A stretch of DNA of 64,000 bases from Tieghemiomyces parasiticus (GCA_027575765.1 JANBPT010000001.1:1-64000); one strand, 5' to 3'; counted from the stretch's first letter, positions 21,928-34,493 are shown. Made by a program: numbers and translations. Notes: a model not told the origin generated them from the letters alone.

Positions 21928-24764
21928 CGGCACGCGGGTGACAGAGTGTAGGCTGGACAGAGGTTGTGAGAAGCTTAAGGATGTGTAACGGGCAGACTAG
22001 GAAACTTCGAATTTGCCTCATGGTCTATCTAACCCTGGAGGGAGGGGGGGGAGAGAATAGGTAAGCGAAGGGGGATCCCACACCTCCTCCTTTATACTAT
22101 GCTTTCCCCTAGATTTATTACCACGCCAGGTGGGGCTAGATCGAATCCGTTGTACAGCTACGCTTAACAAGTTAGGCCCGGGGGGAGATGTATAGGGGGA
22201 GGGGATTTCTAATTCTTTTTGGTGCTGAATACCCGCTCCTACAACTCCTTAGTGTCCATCCCAGCCCAAGGTAACCAGGAAGGATCCAGCCTTGTTCTCC
22301 TCCGAAATGAAATCAAGGAGTTCACAGAGAAAATTCGACCCCCCTTCCCTCTCTTCCCCAATCCTTTCTGACTGGACGAACCCGCCCTCTAATTTGGTAA
22401 GGGTTGTGAGGAGACTTAATTACAAAACCCCCACCTCCACCCCCTACCTCCTCCCTCACGTCATTAGTTAATTTTAAGCGTATAAATGCGTACGCTATAA
22501 GCGCCGCCCTTGCCTTGGACTGTTCTTGCCACCTCCTTCCCAACCTAGGTATTATCTGAGGCCACCTCACCATTTCAAACCTGGCCCCTTGCCCCTCTAT
22601 CCTTAAAGCACGAAGGAAACTGCTACAATGCAATTTGTAGCATTCTGTAAGGATTCTGGGAGACTGTCATCTGGTTGGGTGGTACCTCCCCCCTTGTGGG
22701 AGTAAATGCGCAGCCTAACGGGCCATGCCTTGCGCTGTCAGCCTGGTAACGGTGGACACTTCCCTTGGACCCTTGTCAGTCTGTCGGATAATATCAGCCA
22801 GGCTGAGGCTGAACGGATTTTTCCTTCACGGGCCAACCATCCGCCGCACGCCCTCAAACTTGGCACCCCATTTAATCGTACCCTAGAGTAAACCGTGGGT
22901 ATTCCTATGGAGCTAGCGGCCCTTCCCAATACGCAGACCTGTCTCCTCCACAATTCGCGGGGGAATCGGCCATCTGGGCTGTTTCTCTACCTTCAATCAA
23001 TGATTCGGTCATCCCAGTCCTTGGGCTGTGAACGTTCCTCTGCTTCAAATATTATCAGTGCAGGCTAATATCCCTTCATTATCATCGTTGTCCACTCTTC
23101 AACCTTACCAATTTCACTACTATGCAATATTTTTCGACTCGCCTTTTAACACTTGGCTATCGTAATTTTTCTATTCCCATACTATATGAAATGATTTTGT
23201 CGGGTTGTAATACCCATGTTAGCTGCGTAGATTACAGTGTCGCGGGTAAAATTCCGGGAGGTACGGAAAAAGCACTACGTTAACAGTCCAACCGGTAATT
23301 GATATACATATAAGGGTTAGGAATACGAAAGATTAGGATTGTACCCGAAACCTTGTGCTCATGACTTGCCTGACAAGGTATACCAGACGCCTCACAGGCC
23401 GCCTCCTACACTGCCCCTTTGCCTATAGCGCACCGTTACCCCCTATTCACCATTGCACCACCAACGGCCCACCCTTATGACTTAAGGCCTATAGTTGTGG
23501 CTCACAACACCTATCCAGGCCTCTGCGATGGACTACACGAGCATTGCCAGTGGGACCGGCGAACACGTAACCCAAACCAGCCGCCCGCCTTCAAGGAGGG
23601 TCACCCCCTCCCCCCCTGTTACTACTCCAGATATCTATCTTTTACTTTGCGATAAACGCCTCTTGGCAGCTAATCTACCACGGTTAGCAAATGATGGTTT
23701 AGGTTCGGGATTATAGCTGTTGTTTATTGAAAAGCGACTGGAAGGACCTTTTTATTTGAACCGTGATCAGCACTGTTCGTACTTGGCTATTAACTGGGGA
23801 GAGAGGAGTCCAGGTTGACAGCGCAAGGCGGGACTAAGTGCCAGGCGAAATGAGGGGGCATCAGGTACACCGTTGGATCAGTGAGGACGGAATACTGAAG
23901 AGGCAAGCCTTAAGATCGTAGGAGGCAGAGGGGCCTGTCGAGGAAGGTGGAGCCTATCTGATCGGAAGGTTGGTGGAAGGAAGTTACTATGGAGGTGTAT
24001 GGGAGGGGAAGAGGAAATTAAGGTAATAATACGACGATAAAGATAACGTACGGTTTTTTCGCCATTGATCCGCGAAGTAAGTCGGATCAGTAGCTGGAGG
24101 CACAGCATACAGCTATGGTCAACTGTCAACTTTGCTGATTCTTACCGACCAACGAAGCATGAACTCATCGATACATCCTATGGGTTGAGAGTGCCAGTGG
24201 GTCCGTCAGAAGTTGGTCATTTGGCGTACCATGATTATTTTCCACAACGTTGAAACCCGTGAGTCAATAGTATTACCCGTTAAAACTATATAAATCTCAC
24301 CCTAAAGAAGCTACATATGTAGCATCCTAATTTTCTAAAATCTACGGCAGTGGGGAAATTTGAAACCGAAGGAGAGAGGGTATCCAATAAAGAAACCCAC
24401 AGACTAGTAAGTGTTCATGAGTGTATATCGATTTTGATCGGTATCATGGTGTAACAGGGATGAGGTGGGCGAAGCCCACCAGTCGAAGAGCAGCGCCCTC
24501 CCGCCGACCAGGCCCGAGCCCAACAGGGAACCACCCCACTGGCCCCCTCCCTAGGAGTGGAGCACTCGTTAGTATAGCGGGACGGCCGCCCGGAGGAGCG
24601 CCGCAAAGCTACGCGACCCCGACGAGAAGTTGGGGGTCTACGGCACCGCCTTCCCCACACGAACGGTCAGCCCACACACCTCGAAGCCCTGCTCAGGAGG
24701 AGCCTCTAAATATGTGTCCGAGTGGCGTCAATTAGTTAAAGACAAGCGCGAAATGAATATTTTT
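21928..24764. other. Intergenic; GC-rich island near its right end
   Basis: No gene I can support. Positions 22320-22460 are C-rich on the plus strand. A GC-rich island at about 24460-24710 stands out from A/T-richer DNA. It starts with a 7-bp perfect hairpin, GGTGGGC-gaa-GCCCACC (24464-24480), and leads into the left flank of the mariner element. The island is coding-like in GC content but has no recognisable product in any frame. Confidence 0.5.
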
Positions 24765-24858
24765 ATTAATTGTAAGTCGCACTCCTCTGCGCCTCTTTGC
24801 CCACTCGGCCCCCACCTAGGCCTCCTCGCCTGTCTCCCCTACGGACACCCATCACAAT
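24765..24858 (+). repeat. Left terminal inverted repeat of the mariner element
   Basis: Aligns imperfectly with the complement of 26104-26200. The inner end, with CTCCCCT, ACACCC and ATCACAAT blocks (24834-24858), is best conserved. Similarity fades outward, so the start is approximate. Confidence 0.55.
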
Positions 24859-25051
24859 AGGCTGAGACCCTTAAATATAGGTGAAACTAGATCGTTGTAT
24901 AATTTTAGGCTGGAGGTCTCAGACTACAGTGTTTCAGATGAAATGTAGGAGAGTCAACAATGGCAAATTAATTGGTATAGACCACTCCAGGCTTGTGTTA
25001 TTTTTGACTTCACGGCTTGCTTTTTTAGCCATCCATCATGTCTACTTTTTA

Positions 25052-26110
25052 ATGTCCCCTTCCTCTACTCTGTCTCAATTAACCAGGCGTGATGTATGGG
25101 TCCTTATTTATAATTACTATCTGGAGGGCCGCAAGGCAGATGATATTTTTAATGTTTTGACTTCCAAGCTGGGCCTGGCTGCCCCTTGACATTCCACCGT
25201 CGACAGGTGACTGGTTCGCCTGCACACAGGTCACCGCTATTTTGAAGATGACCCTTGTTCTGGCCGCCCATCAGATGACATTGATGGATTGTATGGGGCC
25301 ATCCTTCTGGAGCTGTTGGGGAAAGACCCTTGAATTACTGCTAAGTAGCTGGCCTGGACCTACTAAACTTTCCTTAGTACCATACACGATGTCCTACGCA
25401 GGGATCTGGGACTGTGTAGCTATTTCAATTGCTGAGTCCCCCACAACCTCACCAATGACTAGCGCCACCAGCGGGTACGTTTTGCCACCGTGTTCCTGGA
25501 GAAATTTGACGGGGCCAGTGACAACCTGCTGGACTCCATTGTCACAGGTGATGAGACTTGGGTGTACCTCCATGATCCCCCTGCTGGTTCCAATTGCCGG
25601 AGGTGGTGTCCTGAAGGTGGCCTTGTCTCAACTGAGACCTATCAAGGCCATGCCACGCCCAAGATGATGCTGGCCATTCTTTTTTCACCAGGCGTGGCCT
25701 ATTACATCTAAATGTCAAGCTCCCCTGGTGTCCAGGTCTCCACCAAACTCTATATAGAGTATGGGCTGAAGCCCATGGTCCAGGCCTGGGTGGAGGCAAG
25801 CACAAGTCTGGCCCATCATCCTCCATGGCTCTACCATGATAATGCACCACCACATCGTGCTGCAGCTACCGGTACCTACATTTCCTCTTCTAAACTCAAC
25901 CTCCTTTCAACCCCTCCCTACCGTCCTGACTTAGCTCCCTGTGACTTCTGTCTGTTCAGGGCCATCAAACAGTGGCAGAGGAGAAAGAAATTCACCATGG
26001 CGGAGGCAATCGTGGACGCCTGGCAATTGGAGTTAGCTACATTCCAACCAAATGACTTTAGAGCCGACAATGAATGCTGGTTACGACGGGGTCGCCAAGT
26101 GATATTGTGA
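25052..26110 (+). pseudogene. Mariner transposase, inactivated by eight in-frame stops
   Basis: One frame runs from the ATG at 25052 to the stop at 26110, 352 codons, the usual mariner length. Family blocks appear in order: the N-terminal helix-turn-helix (LIYNYYLEGRKADDIF), STVDR, FEDDPCSGRPS, VPHNL, IVTGDETWVY, HDNAPPHRA and PPYRPDLAPCDF. The catalytic aspartates are at 25550, 25838 and 25943, and the spacing between the last two is exactly the DD34D of mariner. Internal stops lie at 25187, 25208, 25331, 25346, 25364, 25433, 25460 and 25709, all in the same frame, and I find no frameshift. The copy is dead by point mutation only. Confidence 0.92.
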
Positions 26111-26292
26111 TGGGGTGTGTAACCCGAGGGGAGGAGTAGCTAGAGAAAGTCCGAGGGCGGGTCGTAGGCGAGCAGGCCAGTTAGAAATAAAGAAACAGTA
26201 TTGATTACACGCTTGGCAAATCTGCAATTCTGGGGGGTTTGTCGTTATTAAATAGGAGTGGTTCGAGTAATGACGCGGAACCGTTTGGTGTA
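26104..26292 (-). repeat. Right terminal inverted repeat of the mariner element
   Basis: In complement this matches the solo repeat at 12807-12986, with 29 nt identical at 26159-26187, and more weakly the left flank at 24765-24858. The inner end overlaps the final codons of the transposase. Confidence 0.75.
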
Positions 26293-27073
26293 GCTTGAGG
26301 CGGTTGGTTCGGGGACGTTCTCCATGAGGAGGAGAGCCCAAAATAGAGTCGAGTTCGCTTCCGATGTAGAAAAGCCGCCGCCGTCTTATTTCCCAAAGGA
26401 CGAGAGTAATCCGCGATAGAAGTTTGAGGGTTCTATCAGGGAGACAGATTCTTGAGGGAAGGCGGCTTTCTTAGACAAGGCAGCGTTGTGGGGTGCGCCT
26501 CGGTTGCAGCCTGTGACATTGTCCGTCACACCTTGGCTCGACTTTATTTCCTTAACATAGTTCATCGTGATGCATGATCGCTTGGGCCACTGCTATTGCG
26601 TAGCGGCGGCTCAGACTAGTTAGTTAGGGTGGTTGATGCTGGCGTCAGGGACTTAGTTTTAACTTGTCTCCTGACGCGTCCGGTAAAGGTGTGACCTTTC
26701 TGTAGCGGGGGTCCTGTAGTGAATTCATTATGTGGCACTGCTGACCCCTTTCGGGGCGTCCCTAGACGGTCAATTTTTGGCGCGCAGCGGGACACCACTA
26801 CAAAGATGATGTCATGGAGGCTTAGTAGTTGCCACCAGTTACCGGCCCGGTCTCTTGTACTATAATTTGGTAGCAGATAGCTTTTTGTATATCAGATTCG
26901 TTATGCGATTCAATGATTCTATACTTTCAAACGTTGGAACGATATACATCTTATTATCAGCTAAAGCCGATGAAAACGACATAAACCATATTGATTGGTG
27001 AGCCTAAGGCCTGTCACATACTGCAGGTTTAATTACAGCCTGCTTTCCACCGAATCCTCCTGAACACAGGCGG
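26293..27073. other. Intergenic, no gene seen
   Basis: The 3' flank of the UPRT gene and DNA beyond the transposon. I see no coding region and no RNA gene. Confidence 0.6.
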
Positions 27074-28118
<1,045 letters not shown>

Positions 28119-30614
28119 GGCGAACGACAGGGTATGGGCTGAAAGGGGTGGGGGTGATGAGGAGGTGGGGGGGAAGTGGCAATGGGGAGATAATGGCTAG
28201 GCGGAGCGAATTGAAGACCTGAGGTGACGGGTGCGGGATGAGGAGAGACGTAAGGCACCAACACTTGGGTGCTGTGTGAGGACGGTCGGGAATATCGGAC
28301 CGCACCGGAAGCCGTCGGCGGGAGGGTGCGGCAGTGTGGGGATGGGGTGGCGCTGACAGGCGTTGGCCTATCAACATACCCATGACCAGCCTGAACGGGG
28401 CTGTAGTGGGACTGCCCGAGCTGTCATCGCAGCTGTGCCCGATTCACCAGCCCTATGGTATTGGCACTCTCACACGATCTGCTCTAGCTCTATGGGCTCT
28501 GAACAGCCCGGACAGCAAGGGACTGCGGTGTTTCCCCCGCCCGCGCTTCGGTCGCCACACTACTATCAAGCCGGTCTTCACCACCCACCTCCACCTACAC
28601 TAATGTATCTCTGCCTAGCCGCTCTTCGGCATCCCGAGCGGGGTGGCATTGGGTGGGGGGACACCAGTCCGCCCGTTCCACAAGGTTGCACCACCCCATC
28701 CCTCTCTCCATCCTCCTCCGCTTTGCAGCAAGGTGCAGCCGAGTCCCGTGACTCTTTGCAGCAGAGACTGAGCTGTAGGCGGCAGAGAATAAGGCGGCGG
28801 TTGATGGGCGGGGGGGGGGAGCACGGTTGCAGGGATCCGATAACGATTCGACTAAGGAAGCCTCGCATTATGCCATTTGGCGGCTTCATGGTTGGATCTG
28901 GAGTGAAAGATTCCAGACCATACATCTCACGCTTCAATTGGCGCTTGTTGTTTTCTTAAGCCAAGCCATCTACCCGATGGTCCACCCCACTCCTCAACAT
29001 GGTGTATGGTAGCGTATACACAGCTCGGGTTAGATAGCAATCGTTGGCCGGCCATTCCTGTCAAGCGCTACAGATTAAAAATCAGATGGAGGCCCTTAGG
29101 TTGCAGTATAGCCTGGAGGAAGTCGCCCGGGGCTGTGCGCCTGCTGTGCTGACGACGCTGCTCAATGTAGTGTCTTGGCAGGCTGGTGATGCACTGCTAT
29201 GTCGCCATAGGCGCTGCGAGCGTCGATCGCGGAGCGGGCTTGCTGTAGCCCTTGTCTTCCTCCCCTGTGTGCCAAACGTGGTTTCATCTACAGCCCCTGG
29301 GCACGTTGCACTGCTCATACAGCCCTCTCTGGCCCGAGTCTCGCCATTTCGAGACTGGCCCCGGTCGCCGTCCACCCTTGGCTGGCCGATCCGTTAGCTG
29401 CATATCCTTCGCAGATAGTGGCATCACAGTGCCCCTTTCACGCTATGCCGACAGCCCCTGGCCAGGGAGGGAGTGGTGGAATAACAGGCCTATGCTCGGT
29501 AAGGTCGCTGGGTCTCCCCTCCCCATCCCCGTTGCCCCTACGACTCACCGTCACCTGACTCCGCGGGCACAATAGCCCCAAATGGTGCCCGATCATTTTG
29601 GCACGGCCCCCGGCGCCCTGACCGTCCCCGCCTTCCCCCTCCCAGGTCGTTGTCCAACCTCTGAACCCTCAGGGTGACACAGTGCCGGCCGATGGAGTAG
29701 CAAGAGAGGCGGAGTTGTTACCATTTCTTCCCATTTTTTTAATCTCCGCCCCGCCAGAGCTACCGCTGCAGCGCCTTCACCCCGCTCGGTTGCCCCACAC
29801 CGTCCATTGGCCCCCTCCACAAATTGTGTAGGGCTAGTGTGGACCACCCCGTCCTTTCAATCCATTTTTTTCAGTGACAGGCTATTGTGATCATAATCCC
29901 ACAGGTTTGCTCTAATGTGCAGCCACTAGCATGATTGTTGGCTTTGGTCCTGTCGCCACGCCTCGCCCGCTTCCCTTCCACTCTTCTTCGCCTTCATATC
30001 TGCTCCGTGTCCCCAATTCTTCACGTTGCATCGTCTCTAGCTGCTCCGCGCACACCTGCTACCTGGCCCCTCGACCCGCTGCCTTCGTTCCACGGCCCTC
30101 CCTCGCTCACTGTGCTAGAACCGAACTCCCTCGCTTTCCTGAACCCATTGCCTCACCACAACCACATCTTTAACTAGTGCCCCAGTCCAAAGGAGCGCGA
30201 ACCGCTGCAACTGCCTACCTTGTCAAGTGGCCCGTTCATCGGCCCTCGCGCCTCGCCCTTCGACAGTCCTCGTACGAGGCGCATCGCTCCGGCCAACGCT
30301 CGCTGATTACCTGCCTAGCTCCAACCCGTCCGCGGCCACCCTGTTCTGCTTCTCGGTGCCTATCCCACTTTGCCCCCCCCTCTGCTTATGGAGCGTAGCC
30401 CCTCTGGCCCCTCATTGTGAATTGACAGCTCCGTACCAGTACCGGTCACGCCCTTTGGCGCTATTCCCTCGCACCCAGCGGTCTCCACTCACTCCTTGTT
30501 AACATCACTGTTATCAAAGTGCACTACACACAGTCCGCTTTGATTGCTGCATCTCGCATCCCCCCCCCGCCCTCTGTCGCTAATCATCCGGCCATCTGCC
30601 ACTTTCATCCCACC
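28119..30614. other. Divergent upstream region of UPRT and the TBC gene
   Basis: The 2.5 kb separate two divergent starts. Near UPRT the minus strand lacks ATG for about 250 nt. Near the TBC gene the plus strand is pyrimidine-rich and has no ATG from about 29936 to 30387. Frames inside (28363-28959, 29044-29397, 29252-29575) lack domains. No RNA gene seen. Confidence 0.5.
30388..30420 (+). promoter_or_regulatory. Short upstream ORF before the TBC gene
   Basis: An ATG at 30388 opens a 10-codon frame (MERSPSGPSL) that ends before the main start at 30615. It is the only ATG in about 680 nt upstream of that start, so it may reduce or tune translation if transcribed. Confidence 0.35.
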
Positions 30615-33600
30615 ATGAGCAGCAGCACATCTGCGTCGCCCGTTCCGCCTCCTCGCTCGGCCATGCGCCGGTCACTCAAGGCCCAGCCGCGGGGAAGCGG
30701 GGCCCAGTCTCCCATTGTGCCCGCCAGTCCCACTCGACCCACCAACTCGGCTACTGCCCACGAAGCGACCTCCCTCCGCAGTTACATCGCCGGCCGACCG
30801 CCCCCCGCTAGCAGCCAGGTCCCACCGCACCTTGCTACCCCTGCTTCACCTGTGGGGTCCCAGCCCCCGTCTCCGCCGCGGCGCAACAGTGTGACTTCGT
30901 TGCGGTCTGTCCGCCGGGTCGGCGCACCGGCTCCGCCCTCCTCGTCGTCCCACTCCTCGTCTTCGGCCGTCATGGTCGGTCTACAGGAGAGCGCTCGGCC
31001 CTCTGAGGACTTGGACAGCGACGACGAGGACGATGCTTTCGTCGTGACCCATGTACAGCGGAAACGGCAGGGGTCCGTGCCTGTCCACCCGTCTTCGCTG
31101 ACCCCGGCGACCTCTTCCCCTTCCGCTCACTCCAACAGCAGCCTCGTCGCTTCGCCTGCCGCCACTGACTCCCCAGCCGCACTTTATGATCCCAGTCGGC
31201 CGGTATCCCAGATCGTGGCCTTCAACCAGGTGAACGTCAGCCTTCTGTCACGCCCCAAAATTATTAGCAAATCTGACTACGTCAAGAGCCCGCGCGTCAC
31301 CGCCCACTCGGCCTCGTCCTCCCGCCGCGGCTCCGCCTCCAGCAATGAGCCGGAGCACCCGCTCGCCACGCCACAGTCGCCCATGTTTTTCCGTCCACCC
31401 AAGGACCGGCGGCGTAGCGCCTTGCGCGACTCTACCGGTACCATCGACCTGCCGGCCGGTGAACCCACCCGTACCACCCCGACCCCGCGGTCGGTATCCG
31501 GCTCCCCCGGCCTACCTGATCCTTCGGCACTGCCTGCCGATACCACCGCTGCCTCAACTTCCGCTGCCACCTCCCCTTTGGCCGCGCAGTTTAGTGGAAC
31601 TTCACCACCCGGCACACCGCCCCCGAGCTCACCGCCCCCGTCGGACCGACCGACAGAACAATCGGCCAGTCCTGAAGCCTCCCACGGGTCTAGGGTGGAA
31701 GACGGGGCCGGTAAGAGTGCCGTTGGCGTGCACCTTTTTGATGATCACGGCAACTTTAACGGGGACACCGGCGGTCGGTCATCCTCCGAATTTTCCGCCC
31801 CGCCAGACCTTTCCTGGGAGGGTGAGCACAGCGACGTACTCAGTTCCCGGTCTGGCTTGTCGTCGCGCAACCCGTCCGTCTCAAGCAGCTCCCACCTCGG
31901 CCCGCGTCCCACTCCGCCCTCTCGCCCCCGGCTTCTATCGGACGCCTACAACCACAATCCCGTCACCGCCGCCGCTGGCACGGCAGCCAAGACCGTCGGC
32001 CCATCCAAGGTCGAGGATAATAACCGGCTCGGTATCCGCTTACAATCCCCAATCGTCTCCCCATCCAAGAAGACGGCGGCACAACCCAGTCGCGGAACGG
32101 AACCTGAAGTGGTTGCCTCTCTTAAGGATAACCAGACGGCCAAGATTGTAAAACACGTCGCTAGAGGTCTTCCACTGGTCACAGTCGACGTCGCCACCGC
32201 CGGGGACCCTACTTCTCTTAAATCGCCCGAGGACGAGCCCCTGACCTCCTCATCTTTCATGTCCTCGTTCGCCAGCATCGACTCCCCACCCTCCCTGCGG
32301 CCCCACGGCGAAGACAAGGGTGCCGATGCAGCTATTAGCCGGGTGTCTAGGGCCGACGAGAGACGGGACGCCAAAACAACCGACCCTGGTGCAGTCCCTG
32401 GCCTTGGATTCATGAACAACGCCTACGACAAGTTCTCGTCCCTGTTCCAGCGTCCCTCCCAGGACACAGCCCATGGGCTCGCGCCCTTGCACTCCGCACA
32501 TTACGAGGCTGAGACACGTGCCCTGGCAGCCCAGGCCACCAACGGTCGGACGCGTGCCCCGTCACCACCTTCTCCGGGATCCTCCAATTCGGCGACTCCG
32601 AGTGACGTGAGCTCCTCCACCACCGCCACGACGGCCCACGTGGAGATGCTACTGGCCCAGCTCGAGGCGCAAAATCAAACCCTGCAGGACGATCCCAAGG
32701 CGGCCCGCTTGGCTAAGGAAGCCCTACGACGCAGCTGGCTTATGATCAAGGAGAAGACCGGGTACAGTTTTAACGGTCCGCGAACGGCGAGCCCGCTGAC
32801 GACAGGCTCGACGTCAGACAGTGTTGGGGATGCGTCGACCGGTGGGGAGATCGATTGGGATTTCTGGGGCGGCCTTATCAACGATTACGAAGGTACAGTG
32901 AAGCGGCAGAGCCGGCAGACGGCCACCAACATCCAGAACGGGATCCCGCCGGCTCTACGCGGGACGTTGTGGCAGTTGATGGCGCGGAGTAAGAACGCAG
33001 AGCTCGAGCAGCAATATACCACCCTTCTCGAGCAGAACACCTCGGCTGAGAAGCAAATTATGCTAGATTTGCCCCGTACCCTCCCGCACGAGGCGTACTT
33101 TAAAGACCCGCACGGCCCCGGCCAGGAGTCCCTATTTCACGTGCTCAAGGCCTACGCGCTGTACGACCCCGAGGTCGGCTACTGTCAGGGCATCGCTTTC
33201 ATTGTGGCCCCGCTGCTGCTCAATATGCCTGAGGAAGAGGCCTTCTGCCTTCTGGTGCGCCTAATGCAGGCGTACGATCTGCGTGGTCACTTCACGCCGA
33301 CCATGGAGAAGCTACACCTGCGCCTATACCAGCTGGAGAAACTGGTGGAGGAGACCCTGCCCCTGGTCCACCGGCACTTCATCAAGGAGGGCATCCACCC
33401 GAGCATGTTCGCGTCGCAGTGGTTCATGACACTATTTGCGTACCGATTCCCTGTGGCCTTGGTGTTCCGCCTCCTGGACTTGGTGTTTGCGGAGGGTATC
33501 GACACGCTCCTTCGATTTGCACTGGTGCTGCTCCGTGTTAACCAGCCACAGATCCTGTCGATGCACTTTGAGCACCTTATGGAGTACCTGCAGACCAACA

Positions 33601-34154
33601 TGCTGGATCAGTACCTCACGGACCCTACGGAACTGCTGCGCGAGGCGGCCAAGGTGAGCAGCGTCAACCCACGTAAGCTACGCACCCTGGCGCGTGATTA
33701 CCAGGCCGTCGTCACGCGGCAGCGCGCCGAAGAGAACGAGGTGGAACGACTCCGCCGTCAGGTGGCCCAGTATGAGCGCGAGAACCGCCACCTTCAGGGC
33801 ACCCTTCAGGAACTCAACCAGGAACACTGTGACCTGGCCAACCACCTCGTGCAAGTTAAGCTCGACTACGCCCAGGAGAAGGAGCGTGCGGGCCAGCTGC
33901 TGGCCGACGTTACCCACCTCCAAGCCCAATTGGCCAGCGAACGCGAACGCGCCGAGGCCCATCTCCAGGCCGACCTGGACAGTCTGGCCCACAAGAATTG
34001 GGAGCTCGCGGACCGCCAGGCCCAGCTCACCACCCAGTGTAGTGAACTGGCCGACCAACTCGCGTCTACCAAGATCGCCTACGCCGAATCGGAAAACGAA
34101 CGGGCTATCCTCCACAAGAAGTGGGACGACCTTCGCAAGGCTGTCAAGATGTAG
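30615..34154 (+). CDS. TBC-domain Rab GTPase-activating protein
   Basis: A single exon of 1179 residues. The frame is open from 30519, but the first ATG is at 30615 in a good context (CCCACCATGAGC). The first 700 or so residues are low-complexity and rich in Ser, Pro, Thr and Ala, probably disordered. The TBC domain starts near residue 775 (GIPPALRGTLWQLM). It contains the arginine finger block IMLDLPRT (D818, R821) and the glutamine finger YCQG (Q858), so catalysis should be intact. HPSMFASQWFMTLFAYRFP and LRVNQPQILSM follow. The last 140 or so residues form a long coiled coil. Domain order and sequence resemble Gyp5/Gyl1 and EVI5-type GAPs, which act on Rabs of Golgi-to-surface transport. 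That subfamily is inferred. The gene is convergent with the small DUF202-like gene. Confidence 0.9.
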   Translation: MSSSTSASPVPPPRSAMRRSLKAQPRGSGAQSPIVPASPTRPTNSATAHEATSLRSYIAGRPPPASSQVPPHLATPASPVGSQPPSPPRRNSVTSLRSVRRVGAPAPPSSSSHSSSSAVMVGLQESARPSEDLDSDDEDDAFVVTHVQRKRQGSVPVHPSSLTPATSSPSAHSNSSLVASPAATDSPAALYDPSRPVSQIVAFNQVNVSLLSRPKIISKSDYVKSPRVTAHSASSSRRGSASSNEPEHPLATPQSPMFFRPPKDRRRSALRDSTGTIDLPAGEPTRTTPTPRSVSGSPGLPDPSALPADTTAASTSAATSPLAAQFSGTSPPGTPPPSSPPPSDRPTEQSASPEASHGSRVEDGAGKSAVGVHLFDDHGNFNGDTGGRSSSEFSAPPDLSWEGEHSDVLSSRSGLSSRNPSVSSSSHLGPRPTPPSRPRLLSDAYNHNPVTAAAGTAAKTVGPSKVEDNNRLGIRLQSPIVSPSKKTAAQPSRGTEPEVVASLKDNQTAKIVKHVARGLPLVTVDVATAGDPTSLKSPEDEPLTSSSFMSSFASIDSPPSLRPHGEDKGADAAISRVSRADERRDAKTTDPGAVPGLGFMNNAYDKFSSLFQRPSQDTAHGLAPLHSAHYEAETRALAAQATNGRTRAPSPPSPGSSNSATPSDVSSSTTATTAHVEMLLAQLEAQNQTLQDDPKAARLAKEALRRSWLMIKEKTGYSFNGPRTASPLTTGSTSDSVGDASTGGEIDWDFWGGLINDYEGTVKRQSRQTATNIQNGIPPALRGTLWQLMARSKNAELEQQYTTLLEQNTSAEKQIMLDLPRTLPHEAYFKDPHGPGQESLFHVLKAYALYDPEVGYCQGIAFIVAPLLLNMPEEEAFCLLVRLMQAYDLRGHFTPTMEKLHLRLYQLEKLVEETLPLVHRHFIKEGIHPSMFASQWFMTLFAYRFPVALVFRLLDLVFAEGIDTLLRFALVLLRVNQPQILSMHFEHLMEYLQTNMLDQYLTDPTELLREAAKVSSVNPRKLRTLARDYQAVVTRQRAEENEVERLRRQVAQYERENRHLQGTLQELNQEHCDLANHLVQVKLDYAQEKERAGQLLADVTHLQAQLASERERAEAHLQADLDSLAHKNWELADRQAQLTTQCSELADQLASTKIAYAESENERAILHKKWDDLRKAVKM

Positions 34155-34493
34155 CCGGTGACTGATCTGCCGGCTAGCTTGCCCCAACGATTTTTCTTTT
34201 GCCAAGGCGGCTGAATTAGCCGCTGCCAAAACCTTGTTCCTCTTCCGCCCGCTTGTTTTCTTTTTACTGCGGTCACTGCTGCCCACCTGTACACTAGCTT
34301 TATCCTTGATTTATTGTGGAACCGCTGGACCCGGGCCCCTTCTCACTTTTTAACCCCGTTACCCTCTGCCATAGCTTATTTCATCAGTTAACCCATCCCC
34401 CCTCTACTCTCTCCTAGGGTCCTTAACCATGGGCTTAATAAACTCTCTCACTCATCATACCGCCTGTCCAGTCACCGTATGGCCGCTGGCTAT
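34155..34493. other. Convergent 3' flanks
   Basis: 339 bp between the convergent TBC and DUF202-like genes. It is T-rich on the plus strand and holds an AATAAA at 34437. No gene. Confidence 0.6.
34437..34442 (+). terminator. AATAAA polyadenylation signal (TBC gene)
   Basis: AATAAA 283 nt past the TBC stop codon, after a T-rich segment. Assigned by position. Confidence 0.45.

Larger units (their letters stand above)
24765..26292 (+). mobile_element. Degenerate Tc1/mariner transposon
   Basis: A full-length mariner transposase remnant (25052-26110) sits between inverted flanks: the left at about 24765-24858 and the right at about 26104-26292 read in complement. Both flanks read CTCCCCT...CGG...ACACCC..ATCACAAT towards the transposase. 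The outer limits are uncertain because the left flank is more diverged. Long flanks of 100-190 bp are unusual for mariner, whose terminal repeats are usually about 30 bp. TA target duplications could not be fixed. Confidence 0.75.

Noticed and set aside
26255..26285. GGTTCGAG, a possible tRNA B-box
   Set aside because: The following bases do not complete a T-stem and no acceptor stem pairs around it; the site lies in the transposon flank repeat.
33678..34286. 202-codon frame antisense to the TBC gene coiled coil
   Set aside because: Shadow frame produced by codon bias on the true strand.
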